Part shown: positions 18,644-27,391 of the stretch, piece by piece
How the letters are laid out: every line of letters starts with the position of its first letter
How positions within the stretch are numbered: the first letter of the stretch is position 1
Assembly (NCBI GenBank): GCA_900642245.1
Contig: CAAAJI010000508.1
Span: forward strand, 8,802-36,192
Reading direction: 5' to 3'
From: Fragilaria radians
Taxonomy: Eukaryota; Bacillariophyta; Fragilariophyceae; Fragilariales; Fragilariaceae
DNA length: 27,391 nt
Made by a program: the position numbers and the translations under genes
The notes under the pieces: model-generated
The model's input: only the letters and a program-made list of their open reading frames with translations
Database searches by the model: none
What the model was told of the DNA's origin: nothing

Positions 18644-19474
18644 ATGACAGACAAAAGCACCATTAGGTTGATTCCTGATTGTGGAAAGGTTGATGAATGG
18701 CCTACTTGGAGCGAGAAGTTCCTTGCTAAAGCTAAAAGATATGGGTTTAAAGATGTTTTCTTGGGAAAGTTGTCAATTCCTAAGATTGATGAAAGTTTTG
18801 ATGAAGTTACAGATCAAGGAAAGAGGATGTTAAAGATAATCAAGTTAAACGAAATTGTGTTCACAGAACTGATTCTATCAATTGATGTCAAAACTAGTAA
18901 CGGAAAGATTGCTTTTAATTTGGTCAAAGGATGTAAATCAAAGGATTATCCTGATGGTAATGCCGCTACTGCGTGGGAAAGACTCAAGAATAAATATGAA
19001 CCAATTTCTGCCCCCTCTATGGTCAAGTTAGAGAAGCAGTTCAGAGGTCTAGCGCTGAAAAAGGGTCAAGATCCTGAAGTCTGGATTACTGAATTAGAAG
19101 ATCTTTGCGTGAGACTTGAAGATATGGGTTCAAGCATTTCGGATAACCAATTTATGGTCCATATGTTGAACAATCTCACTTCTGATTATGAGTTGCAACT
19201 TGCTTTGATGGAGAAAAGAGTGGGTGACACAGAGAAACCCTTGACAATTGAAGAAATCAAGGCTGAATTGAGTCTTCGTTTTGAAAGGTTAAATATGAAT
19301 GCAAATGGGAACGTTTTAGAAGAACATGCTTTATTCACCGGACAATTTAAAGGCAAATGTAGAAATTGCGGTCAAATTGGTCACAAGGCAATTCAGTGCA
19401 AGAAAAAGCAAATCAACAATCTCGGAATTAACGGTAACATGGACCGGGGCAAATTATTGCGTATATTATCGTAA
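18644..19474 (+). CDS. Copia E gag
   Basis: The ATG at 18644 is the first in a frame of 277 codons, about 110 bases after the LTR. The protein starts MTDKSTIRLIPDCGKVDEWP, the usual beginning of a UBN2-type copia gag. It contains AWERLKNKYEPISAPSMVKL, LALKKGQDPEVWITELEDL and FMVHMLNNLTSDYELQLAL, and ends with a CCHC zinc knuckle CRNCGQIGHKAIQC (about 19358-19399). Gag packages element RNA in virus-like particles. The frame should continue into pol but shifts by one near 19440, so the last 10 or so codons (DRGKLLRILS) are out of register. The domain itself is uninterrupted. Confidence 0.85.
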   Translation: MTDKSTIRLIPDCGKVDEWPTWSEKFLAKAKRYGFKDVFLGKLSIPKIDESFDEVTDQGKRMLKIIKLNEIVFTELILSIDVKTSNGKIAFNLVKGCKSKDYPDGNAATAWERLKNKYEPISAPSMVKLEKQFRGLALKKGQDPEVWITELEDLCVRLEDMGSSISDNQFMVHMLNNLTSDYELQLALMEKRVGDTEKPLTIEEIKAELSLRFERLNMNANGNVLEEHALFTGQFKGKCRNCGQIGHKAIQCKKKQINNLGINGNMDRGKLLRILS

Positions 19475-22400
19475 AACTGGGCATGTAAAGAAAAATTGTC
19501 AGAAATTGAAGAAAAAGGAATCCCAGCATGCCAGCAATGAAAACGGTAGTCGTGACAGACAGATGTATGATTCACAAGATGTGGCTTTGACTGCAACTTC
19601 TGAAAATCATAATTTGTCCAATGACATTTGGATTTGCAACAGTGGAGCATTTGGACACTACTGTAACTTCAAGGAGGGCCTATTTGATGTTAAGGAGATT
19701 TGTGAGGATATCACAGTTGGAAACGGTAGGACTATGACCGCAACAATGGTAGGAAGTTTGAAGTGTAACGTGATTCAACTTCATTGGCCAAGCTTTGTTA
19801 TGACCCTTCACGAAGTTAAATTTATTCCAGAGCTATGGGTGAACTTATTTAGACTTTATCGGGCATTAAAAAATGGGTTCACATTAAGCAACAAGGACTT
19901 ATCAATCTGCATCTCTAAAGGCCAAGTTTCGGCCACTTTCGATAGGGTACTTCGCACAACGAATGGCTTTGTTTCAGGAATCAAATTGTCTGTTTTTCCA
20001 TCTCCAGTGATCTACAACGCAACAGCTAAGATTCGTCAAGAAAAGAGTATCAACATGAATAAGTTTCATGAAATGATGGGTCACTGCGGGACTGAAAGGT
20101 TGCAGAAAACTGCCAATATACTTGGCTTTAAGTTGATTGGAAACATTGAAGTGTGTCAAAATTGTGCACTAGCAAAGGCTAGGCAAAACAATATCAGCAA
20201 AGAGTGGAAAGGAGGAAGTCAAGTTCCTGGAGAGAGAACATATCTTGACATTAGCTCTGTTAGAGATTTAAGCCTTGGAGGAGCCAAATTTTGGGTCCTA
20301 ATTGTTGACGATCATACAGATTATTGTTGGAGTCTATTTTTAAAGGCAAAAGGTGAATTGAAAGAGAAATTGATGGTCTTGCTCACAAATTTGATAATTT
20401 GTGGAATAAATGTGAAGTTTTTTCAATGTGATGATTCTGTTGAGCATAAAGCCTTTCAACATGAATGTGTTTCCAAAGGTTTGAACATAAAATTTGAGTT
20501 TTCTGGTCCAAGAACACCTCAACGAAACGGCAAGGTTGAAAGGAAATTTCAAACCTTTTATGGGCGGATTAGATTATCATTGAATTGCGCGGGACTAAAG
20601 GATACTTTAAGGTCTGGCGTTTGGGCTGAGTGTGCTAGAACAGTGACGTTCTTATCTAATATCACTTCAGTAAAGAATAAAGAAGTATGTCCCCATCAAT
20701 TGATGTTTGGATCAAAGCCTAAGTTACCTGAAAGCCTAAGGTCCTTTGGAGAAATTGGTGTGGTGACTGCTAAGAAAGATATCCAGGGAAAATTGCAGAA
20801 TCGCGGCACCTTTTGTATGTTTGTTGGATACTCAGTTGATCATGCCAATGACATGTATCATATGTTGAACTTAGAGACCAATTATATTATTAATTCAAGA
20901 GATATCAAGTGGATAAAGATGTATCATAAAGATTGGATACAGCAGAAAGATCCAGTTTCCCATTATGTGAGCGATGATGAAGATGAATCAATGATTTTTC
21001 ATAATACAATTAATGTTCCAGAGTCTGAAGTAAGTTCAACACAACAAAACATCAAGGATACTACTACTGTACAGCTTTATCGTCAAATGAAGCGATTGGA
21101 GAGTAGCTTCAATCCTGAAGCTTCAAAGATTATTGATGATATAGAGCAAAGAAGGGAAATTCTTCTCAATAAGGTTAACCTTGCACTGTTTGGTGCGAAC
21201 ATTGAGAAGGAACCTAGAACATTTGATGAAGCTTGGAATTGTAAAGATCCTGTCAATCGCGAGAAGTGGAGAATGGCAATTAAAAAGGAGTTCAATGACA
21301 TGGAAAGTAGAGAAGTATGGGATGTTATCCGTAAAGACGAAGTGCCTAGGGACAGAAGATGCATTAAATGCAAATGGATTTTTAAAATCAAGCAACATGG
21401 AATCTTTAGAGCTAGGTTTAGTGGCTTGTGGATACAGTCAAGTCCCTGGTGTGGAGTTTAATGAAAGTTATGCTCCGGTAATCAATGATGTGAGCTTTCC
21501 AGTTATGCTGATTGTCAAGTTAATCTGGGGCTTACAAGCAACAATTATTGATGTTGAAACAGCTTTTTTGCATGGAAATCTAAAGGAAGAAATTTATATG
21601 AATATTCCATATGGCATGAAGAATAAGGAAACCGATTGTTTAAGGTAAAAAAAGAACTATTTATGGATTGGTTCAGAGCAAGGGAGTTCTATAAAAGGTT
21701 AGTTGAAGTATTAAAGGATGTTGGCTTCACTGAAAACAAATCCAATCCATGTTTATTGTCTAAATAAGGTGAAGATGGAATTGTTCTTATTGGAGTTTAT
21801 GTCAATGATTGCCTGGTTATTGGCAAAGAGGGCCAAATTTCCAAGTCAATAATTGATTTGAAAGCTGGTGGTTTCAGCCTTAAGGTTACAAAGCAATTGA
21901 CTGACTATTTGAGTTAATGAGTCTTGGAAAATGAACCAAGAAACGAGATTTTAATCCTTCAACCGCATTTGATCAATAATCTGAAAGATAAGTTTGAAGA
22001 AGAAGTAGCTCAGAAAAGAGACTATAAAACTCCTGGAACACCAAGATTTAGAATTGTTTGACCAGATGATAATTCGGAGTTGATAGAAGATGAAATGCAG
22101 AAAAGATATCGCTCTGGAGTTGGTATGCTCCTTTATTTGACAAAGTATTCACGACCAGACCTTTGTAATGTTGTCAGAGAGCTTTCTAAATGCATGGACG
22201 GAGCAACTAAGGGAACTTACCTTTAAATGATGAGGGTTGTTAAGTTTGTGCTTGATTCGAAATTTTTTTGTTTAAAACTCTGCCCAAAATTTAACCATAC
22301 ACACTGGAATCTCAAGGTCTTTTGTGACAGTGACTGGGCTGGAGATCCAGAGACGAGAATCAGCGTTACTGGGTTCATTGTTTATCCTCAAAATGCACCT

Positions 22401-22749
22401 GTTTGCTGGCGCTCTAAGGCGCAAAAGGGACTTACTCTCTCAAGCAGTGAGGCAGAGTATGTTGCAATCTCTGAGGCTGTAAAGGAGATCAAATTTCTGT
22501 ATTTTCTTCTCAGAGATATTGGGATTGAAATGACTTTGCCGATTGTGGTGCAAAACAGACAATATTGGTGCGCTATTTATGTCGCAAAATTCTTTGACTG
22601 GCGTACGAAGTCGGTACGTTGATACACGTTATCATTTTATCCGTGAAAATGTCGATGATGGAATCGTAAAGGTAGAATTTGTCAAGTCCAGTAAGAATGA
22701 TTCCAATATTTTTACGAAAAATGTCAGCCGCGAAAAAAGAAATTTTTAG
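19440..22749 (+). pseudogene. Copia E pol: protease, integrase, reverse transcriptase, RNase H
   Basis: The first frame (to 21461) holds a damaged second zinc knuckle (CVYYRKTGHVKKNC, second Cys replaced by Tyr) and a protease with NSG instead of DSG (WICNSGAFGHYC, near 19637). It also holds an intact-looking integrase: HEMMGHCG and CQNC for zinc, the core from TYLDIS, CDDSVEH, and TPQRNGKVERKF with the glutamate. The reverse transcriptase starts at about 21200; a shift near 21412 leads to ACGYSQVPGVEFNESYAPV and IIDVETAFLHGNLKEEIYM, then TAA at 21646. The next pieces contain VYVNDCLV, where the catalytic YVDD has become YVND. Stops follow near 21766, 21916, 22061 and 22225. RNase H (22316-22740) has VFCDSDWAGDPETR, TLSSSEAEYVA and, after a shift near 22560, GVRSRYVDTRYHFI and NIFTKNV. 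Confidence 0.88.
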
Positions 22750-22760
22750 GAAAAACAGGA

Positions 22761-22769
22761 TAGGAAGGG
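22761..22769 (+). other. Polypurine tract of element E
   Basis: AGGATAGGAAGGG ends right at the 3' LTR start. This is the normal place for the plus-strand primer and agrees with the plus orientation of gag-pol. Confidence 0.55.
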
Positions 22770-22986
22770 TTTTGGAAATATCCCTTACGTTCATTCGAGA
22801 CTTAGTTTATATGTTTAGAGTTTATCCAATTGGGATATTAAGAATTCAAAAATGTGTGTGTCATCAGCTAATGAGTCAGCAATAGATTAACCTTTAAATT
22901 AGTCAGAACTTTCGTTTTGACTTGTTTGTTCAACTTATCCTCTTTTTCCTTTCACCTTTGTTAACTGAAGAGACTAATTCTCAACA
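22770..22986 (+). repeat. 3' LTR of element E
   Basis: Starts TTTTGGAAATATCCC and ends ATTCTCAACA, the partner of 18320-18531. It is longer by the bases CAGCTA near 22866. The ATG-containing open frame that runs from pol into it has no independent meaning. Confidence 0.88.
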
Positions 22987-22991
22987 AGTTG
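22987..22991. repeat. Target-site duplication AGTTG, right copy (element E)
   Basis: Pairs with 18315-18319; see there for the restored gag frame. Confidence 0.88.
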
Positions 22992-23707
22992 TGGGGATGC
23001 TACCATCCAGATCAAATTTGGCTCCTCATTTAACTGGTAGAGACCATTCCAACCAAAGGTAAGGAATTGTTTAAATGGTTAATTGCTGCAGTTATTAGTC
23101 TCGTTGTCAGCTAAAAAATTTCCTGTTCATCCAAAGTTGTCTAGTTTCTAATGCTTGTTGCAAAAAACTGTCTTTGTTACGTCCTACAGAGCCTTGTGAA
23201 CATGTTCTAAGCTGATTGATGCAGTCATCTGTCTTATAGTCAACTCTACCGGTTTAAACATCTTCCTGTTCATCCAAAGTTGCTGAGTTTCCAATGCCTG
23301 ATTCGGAAAAACTGTCCCTGTTACTGCATTTAAGGCTTGGTTGACGTGTTCTATATTGATTGGTGTTGTTTCGCTCTCTTCTGTCGTCCTGGCACCTAGG
23401 AGGGTTGTCTCAAATGCAACTGAACTTTCCCCACAGTCCAAGGCTTGGTGCCACCAGTCTTGCAATTCTGGGTCCAGATCTTCTTCAAGTCTCTCAGCTT
23501 ATCAATCCAATCTTCTTTGAATTTCCTGTTATATTTCTTGTATTTGGTTCTATCAGAATGCTGTTCAACTCTTGTCTTCATCTCAAAGGCAATATACTTA
23601 CCCTTCTCTTCTTCCACACTTGTTCTGTTGTGAGAAATCAACGGGAGTACCAAAGGGTAAATACCAGCCTTCTTGACTCTTGCAATCTTTGTCTGCAAGT
23701 TAAACAT
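22992..23707 (-). pseudogene. Gypsy D gag, N-terminal part
   Basis: The ATG at 23707 opens a frame with LQTKIARVKKAGIYPLVL, then YIAFEMKTRVEQHSDRTKYK and KKYNRKFKEDWIDKLRDLKK. A shift near 23420-23460 leads to CGESSVAFETTLLGARTTEE, EHVNQALNAVTGTVFPNQAL and TQQLWMNRKMFKPVELTIRQ. This block is then duplicated (see the repeat at 23088-23363), after which the gag text goes on to NHLNNSLPL and KFDLDGSIPT at the E insertion point. The order matches an algal gypsy gag I recognise from memory. An open but ATG-less stretch upstream (to about 23755) may be the true N-terminus. Confidence 0.72.
23088..23363 (-). repeat. Internal tandem duplication in D gag, unit about 135-143 bp
   Basis: TTCCTGTTCATCCAAAGTTG at 23120 recurs at 23263. 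The flanks also align (GCAGT..T...GTCT before, TGTTCTA..CTGATTG-like after), so 23088-23220 and 23221-23363 are two diverged copies of one gag segment. The copies differ by many substitutions, so the duplication is old. Confidence 0.7.
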
Positions 23708-23921
23708 CTCTTTTTGCAGTTGGATCTCCTTGAATAGAGTAATTATTTTAACTTCGTAAGTAGTACGTAGATGCTAATAATTTTAAATGCAACATGCCAC
23801 AGATTAGGCCTGTAGAAGTATCCTTATGTGGTATAGGTGATAGGAGAGTAATTCAATTAATTATAATACTATTCTCACCCTAAAAATTGTACCAAACAGT
23901 GTACCGCACAACTGGAAACTG
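23708..23921. other. Short spacer right of element D
   Basis: No coding signal was seen apart from a possible ATG-less N-terminal extension of D gag to 23755. The expected 5' LTR of D could not be demonstrated here because no partner was found. Confidence 0.4.
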
Positions 23922-24369
23922 TTAGAGAATCAGTCCACACTTGATGTAAGCAATATTCAATTCACTACCACATAGATGCTTCACAGGCAAAAATCTTTCA
24001 CAATTATGGCACTCAAACAGATATAATCGGTTAATACCCAGCGCGTCTTTAATTATACCAATATGACAGAGGATTGTCAAATTACCAGATCGCGATATCC
24101 TTGTAAACACAGTTTTTAATGACAAGCATGTGCCTGAAATTGAGTGGCGTCAATGACCAATCAAAGAAAAAGGATGTTCTGTTTATTATACACTGAATGG
24201 CTTCCAGCAAGCATGATTCGTTATTACGCCACGTATTGGCTGAACATTTTCCCTCCCAGGTAGTGTGTTGCCAACCATCAGCCCTCATGATATTGTCACG
24301 GGACAACCATTTGACTTTCACAAGCATTGCCAGTAGCAATATAGTGAATATAGCCAAACTCGTGACGCT
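23922..24369 (-). CDS. Unidentified protein with one membrane segment (possibly frameshifted or spliced)
   Basis: I do not recognise this sequence. An ATG at about 24369 opens a frame beginning MSVTSLAIFTILLLAMLVKV, a signal anchor or signal peptide followed by a basic residue pair. About 70 polar residues follow, with GKCSANTWRNNESC and CIINRTSFFFDW (NES and NRT are possible N-glycosylation sites). The frame stops at 24082. A second frame (24125-23922) overlaps it and carries a cysteine-rich stretch ECHNCERFLPVKHLCGSEL to a stop at 23922. The two could be one secreted or membrane protein separated by a one-base error or a short intron, but no good splice pair was found. Chance open frames in AT-rich DNA are a real alternative. 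Confidence 0.28.
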
Positions 24370-24499
24370 CATGATAGCAGTCACTGGTAATTCTTGCACA
24401 ATTTTATGCCATGTTGAATGCCTGAAAATGTTGCATCAAGATTTATAAGTGGAGTCAAAGGGTTAATTTATTTCAAATAAACTCAGAGGAGAAGCATGA

Positions 24500-25340
24500 T
24501 TTGATTTGACAAAAGGAAAGAAAGATAATTATCTGAGACTGCAGATTCATTTGGACAAAGAGAATAAGGTTGAGATTACTAAGATTGATGACTTCAAAAG
24601 GGGCAATGACTGATGCTTGTAGTGATGTGAAAGAATAATTGCCATCCCAGCTGAAATGCCCTTGCTTGATATAAGCTCTGAGAACCCAGAAATTTTGTTT
24701 TTATGTAAATGGACACAGTCAGATACTAAAAATACAGTTACATTTTTAAGTACACGTGTAAAGGGGTCAGATAACAATGATTTAAAAAACAGAGATTTGA
24801 TGTCTTTGTATTATGGTGAATATGCCCTTGAATTTAGAAGCCAATAAACTAGGGGTAATGCAATTGTAGGGGGATGCATCCTATGCAGTCCATCACGATA
24901 TGAAAAGCCATACAGGAATAGCATGGTGTAATATAATGTACATGAACATGTCAAATTAATACTAAAAGTTCAACAAAAGCAGAGCTTGTCAGAATCAATG
25001 TAGATTTGCCACAGGTGTTATGGACCAGATATTTCTTGCATTACTGATTCTGTCCTGCACCAAGACAATCATTGCAATTTTACTTCAAAACAATGGTTAA
25101 GTTCAAGCCGTTAACAAACAAGACACCTATATATACAATACTCTTTTGATATTGATTCTGTTAAGGCAGGAGAAGCAACGACTGAATGTTGTCCAACAGA
25201 AGAGATGTTGGCTGCTTTTTAGAAAAAAACTCAAGGGACCTTTGTTAGATGGGTTCCATTATTTGATCATGGATTATGCTCCCAACAAGAAATTTATCAG
25301 GAATATGTTGGAAATTCTAAAATACAGACTATCATTCTAG
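24500..25340 (+). mobile_element. Copia remnant F: end of reverse transcriptase and RNase H
   Basis: Small pieces in changing frames line up in copia pol order. DNYLRLQIHLDKENKVEITK (about 24512) is the connection strand. FLCKWTQSDTKNTVTFLSTR (about 24694) corresponds to the LCKRxRPD...FLxTR block. GDASYAVHHDMKSHTG (about 24870) is the RNase H start, with the catalytic Asp retained. KAELVRINVDLPQVLWTRYF (about 24978) matches the AEL...LWTRxF block. LLQNNG (about 25083) matches the NQSAILLxxNG strand. CCPTEEMLAAF (about 25190) is the terminal CPTxxM motif. The remnant is much older than elements B, C and E, and no LTR is seen. Confidence 0.7.
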
Positions 25341-25392
25341 TATGGATGTTGCGGGTTCTACTCACTTTTAGTCACTAGTTGACAAGGATGAC

Positions 25393-26136
25393 TTACAATC
25401 GTGATATTCTGGAGTTTACTTCTTCTAAAGTCCGTTGGAGAGTTGGAAGGATTGCTGAACTTTGTTCAAAGGTCATAAACGGAAGCATTGGCTGCGTCAA
25501 CTTAAATGGAGGGCGAAATAAAAGGTCAGGAGCTTTAGGGAAAATATTTGTTGATTGACTTCTTAGCAGAAAATTTTGCTGGTCAAGCGAAGCATCTTCC
25601 AGGCCTCTCATCATTGTTGCGGAGAAGTAATCATCAAGAAAGTTATCCTTTTGAAAACTGTGCCCGGATTCAAGTATAGAGTTTGTAAGTTTCGACTTGA
25701 GCGCCTTGTCTTGTTTCAGTGTAGCTTGCTTATCAGAAAGATTCTTGACTTTTGTAATTGATGCCACAGCGAATTTTGCTCTGTCATTTTTACAATACAT
25801 TTGCGTGCAAAGAGATTCATTATCTTTCCTGAAAAACTCATTGTAATATGCTCCTAATTCAGGTCCGCGAGTGACGCGAGAAAAGTTCCACCTATTCAGC
25901 TTTCTAGTAAAACTAGTAAACTTCGTTTTCCGGAAATATTTGGGAAGTGTAGAATTGCAAAACTTCTGGCGGTCGACTATAGTGAATGACCTTCCGTGCG
26001 GAAGCCATGCTATGGAGTCATGGTTTGAAGAATCATGAAGAATTTCCATTAGTCTCTGAGGGAATATTTTAGAGTCTTCATCGGCTTCGTCTTCGTGAGA
26101 ATCAAGGTAATTCGTTTCCAAAGCTTTTATTTGCAT
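25393..26136 (-). CDS. Heat-shock-factor-type transcription factor
   Basis: The single-exon frame encodes 247 residues from the ATG at 26136 to TAA. After an acidic start (HEDEADED), an HSF-type DNA-binding domain covers about residues 24-112: FPQRLMEIL, SIAWLPHGRSFTIVD and FRKTKFTSFTRKLNRWNFSR with the winged-helix recognition helix (about 73-85), ending in GAYYNEFFRKDNESL. HSF domains bind nGAAn repeats. The C-terminal half (120-247) has no clear leucine-heptad trimerisation region, and the protein is short for a canonical HSF, as is common among the many diatom HSF-like proteins. A last helix, ILPTLQRTLEEVNSRISRL, is amphipathic. No upstream in-frame ATG was seen close by. Its targets cannot be inferred; it stands alone, about 50 bases from the old copia remnant F. 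Confidence 0.87.
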   Translation of the reverse strand: MQIKALETNYLDSHEDEADEDSKIFPQRLMEILHDSSNHDSIAWLPHGRSFTIVDRQKFCNSTLPKYFRKTKFTSFTRKLNRWNFSRVTRGPELGAYYNEFFRKDNESLCTQMYCKNDRAKFAVASITKVKNLSDKQATLKQDKALKSKLTNSILESGHSFQKDNFLDDYFSATMMRGLEDASLDQQNFLLRSQSTNIFPKAPDLLFRPPFKLTQPMLPFMTFEQSSAILPTLQRTLEEVNSRISRL

Positions 26137-27391
26137 TTTCTGTTTTTTTATGGTGAAGACGGTGTATTTTCCCTTGAGGTGGCAAGAACTTCAAAGAACC
26201 AGAATCTTTCCACTCTTCAACGATACATATATGTCCTTCGTCGCATCCGAATTTGTAGTATTGATTAATTTTTCCTTCGTACAATTATGTTAACGTGACA
26301 AGTAAGACTTGAAAATGTAGATATGTTCATAATACGAAGTATCGAATTCAACTGCCTGGATACACAACTATTGAAGTAGTTCCTTGATTCTATTAAAGGA
26401 ATAAGTTGAAGGATCGTTGCAGTCACGTTTCACTTGAAGATATCGCATGTCTTCAAACCTTTCCATCCCAAATATTATGATAAACCGCTCTCTATTTATT
26501 AATCACCTACTGCAAATAAGATTATGATTTACGATTTGACTTTTTAATTAAGTAGCTTGTGCCATTGTGAACAGTTGATTCTTAAGGTAAAAAATATTGG
26601 ATTGCCTCAACTTGAAGTAATACTTGTAATCGATTTGCTACCATATAATCCTGAACGTTGTCATTTTTCCTCCTAATTTTTTTAATACAACTTTTTTTCT
26701 GGAACGCTTAAAATCAATTTGTATCTCTCCATTTATTTCCATCCTTAGACCCCTCAATTTGAAAACAATGCAATCTGAAGTTTTTCAGTTTTAGTTATAT
26801 TAAGGTGAAGAATATTTCCGTGATAATTCAACAAAGACAAAAGATGATCAGACTTTACTTTAACTCATTGAAAGTTTTGCTCCGTACAGAGGTTAAAAAA
26901 GGGAAAGAGCAACCTTTTTTATTTTTAGCTTAGGCTTTAGGTTTTGTCATTTGGTTATTGAAAAATTGCAATTTCAAGAACTATGGAGAGAGGACCAAAA
27001 AAGTGTTAGGATTGAAAACATTTAGGATAAGGTGTTTTTAAAGATATTTGAGGAGTAGTAAATTGAGCAATAATTTTGATACTCGTTTCTGATGTATTAA
27101 ACAAAGTATTGGGTCAAAAATCAAAAAAAGGAATTCTATCTATGGTGGAAACATTGTGATAGGGTAAAAAACGTACTTGCTGTATGAAAAACAACAATTT
27201 TTCTGAAAAGAAGTATCATATGTACATTCCATTCCATTCCATCAGGATATTAGGTCAATCACTTGACTTTGACAATGCTTCCATGAACAGTAACTGTTAT
27301 CACAAAAAGCTCTAAATGTCAATGCTTTACTATTGGAAAATTAGATGTATATATATGAGAGACATGCAACCCCAAGCCATCAGATTCTGCC
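26137..27391. other. Upstream region of the HSF gene; no gene seen
   Basis: AT-rich sequence with frequent stops in all frames. A 60-codon open frame overlapping the HSF start (26102-26284, minus) lacks an ATG and resembles nothing. The region should contain the HSF promoter, but I cannot assign a core element. A short (CATTC)n run of about three units lies at 27224-27241. Confidence 0.55.
27224..27241. repeat. Short (CATTC)n microsatellite
   Basis: About three and a half units of CATTC in a row. It is too short to have meaning on its own. Confidence 0.7.

Larger units (their letters stand above)
18320..22986 (+). mobile_element. Ty1/copia element E, full length, inactive
   Basis: LTRs of 212 and 217 bp, a 5-bp target duplication, and a plus-strand gag-pol in copia order (gag, protease, integrase, reverse transcriptase, RNase H) make this the only structurally complete element of the window. 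The LTRs differ by about nine substitutions and a few bases of indel, most clearly CAGCTA around 22866 present only in the right one. Gag-pol has at least three frameshifts and several stops, and key catalytic residues are altered. Confidence 0.92.
16440..23707 (-). mobile_element. Ty3/gypsy element D, heavily decayed, interrupted by element E
   Basis: Read on the minus strand, gag starts near 23707, is interrupted at 22991/18315 by copia E, resumes to 17828, and is followed by RNase H and integrase fragments down to about 16440. Most of the protease and reverse transcriptase and the integrase core are missing. LTRs were not identified. The gag belongs to a gypsy group I recall from marine algae. 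Stops and shifts are frequent. Confidence 0.8.

Noticed and set aside
26102..26284. Open frame upstream of and overlapping the HSF start
   Set aside because: It has no ATG, is in a different frame and has no recognisable content.

Overview
The window looks like a repeat-rich, AT-rich piece of a eukaryotic nuclear genome, most probably a diatom or a close stramenopile relative. The evidence is a stand-alone heat-shock-factor DNA-binding protein of the type that is expanded in diatoms, a GT15 mannosyltransferase split by a GTAAGT...CAG intron, and several Ty1/copia and Ty3/gypsy polyproteins of the kinds found in diatom genomes. This assignment rests on recalled family features, not on a search. 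About two thirds of the sequence is transposable-element DNA, nearly all of it decayed.

Left part (1-12432). A decayed gene with a P-loop NTPase domain followed by a possible REase-like region (1223-3055) resembles the NTPase module of Crinkler/CR-type eukaryotic proteins. Its 5' region is repeated at 12127-12432, where a better-preserved second copy runs into a 993-base assembly gap. Between the two copies lies a three-level stack of retrotransposons. Element A is a GC-richer copia, minus strand, at 3040-4840 and 9903-12122, with no visible LTRs. Element B is a gypsy element, minus strand, with 200-bp LTRs at 4841-5040 and 9703-9902 and target duplication GGCTA; it sits inside A. Element C is a 5'-truncated copia, plus strand, at 5842-9311, inside B.

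Middle (12433-16440). After the gap comes the best gene of the window, a two-exon type II membrane GT15 glycosyltransferase on the minus strand (13452-15090). A tiny upstream ORF ends by overlapping its start codon. About 1.2 kb without a recognisable gene follows.

Right part (16440-27391). A ruined gypsy element D (minus strand) is interrupted in gag by a full-length but inactive copia element E (18320-22986; LTRs of 212 and 217 bp; target duplication AGTTG). Skipping E rejoins the D gag reading frame exactly. Next come an unidentified minus-strand ORF with one membrane segment, an old copia remnant F (plus strand, 24500-25340), and a single-exon HSF-type transcription factor (25393-26136, minus). 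The last 1.2 kb appears non-coding.

Only the GT15 gene and the HSF gene look like working host genes. They share no obvious pathway; the window is mainly a record of layered insertion and decay around an NTPase gene cluster.
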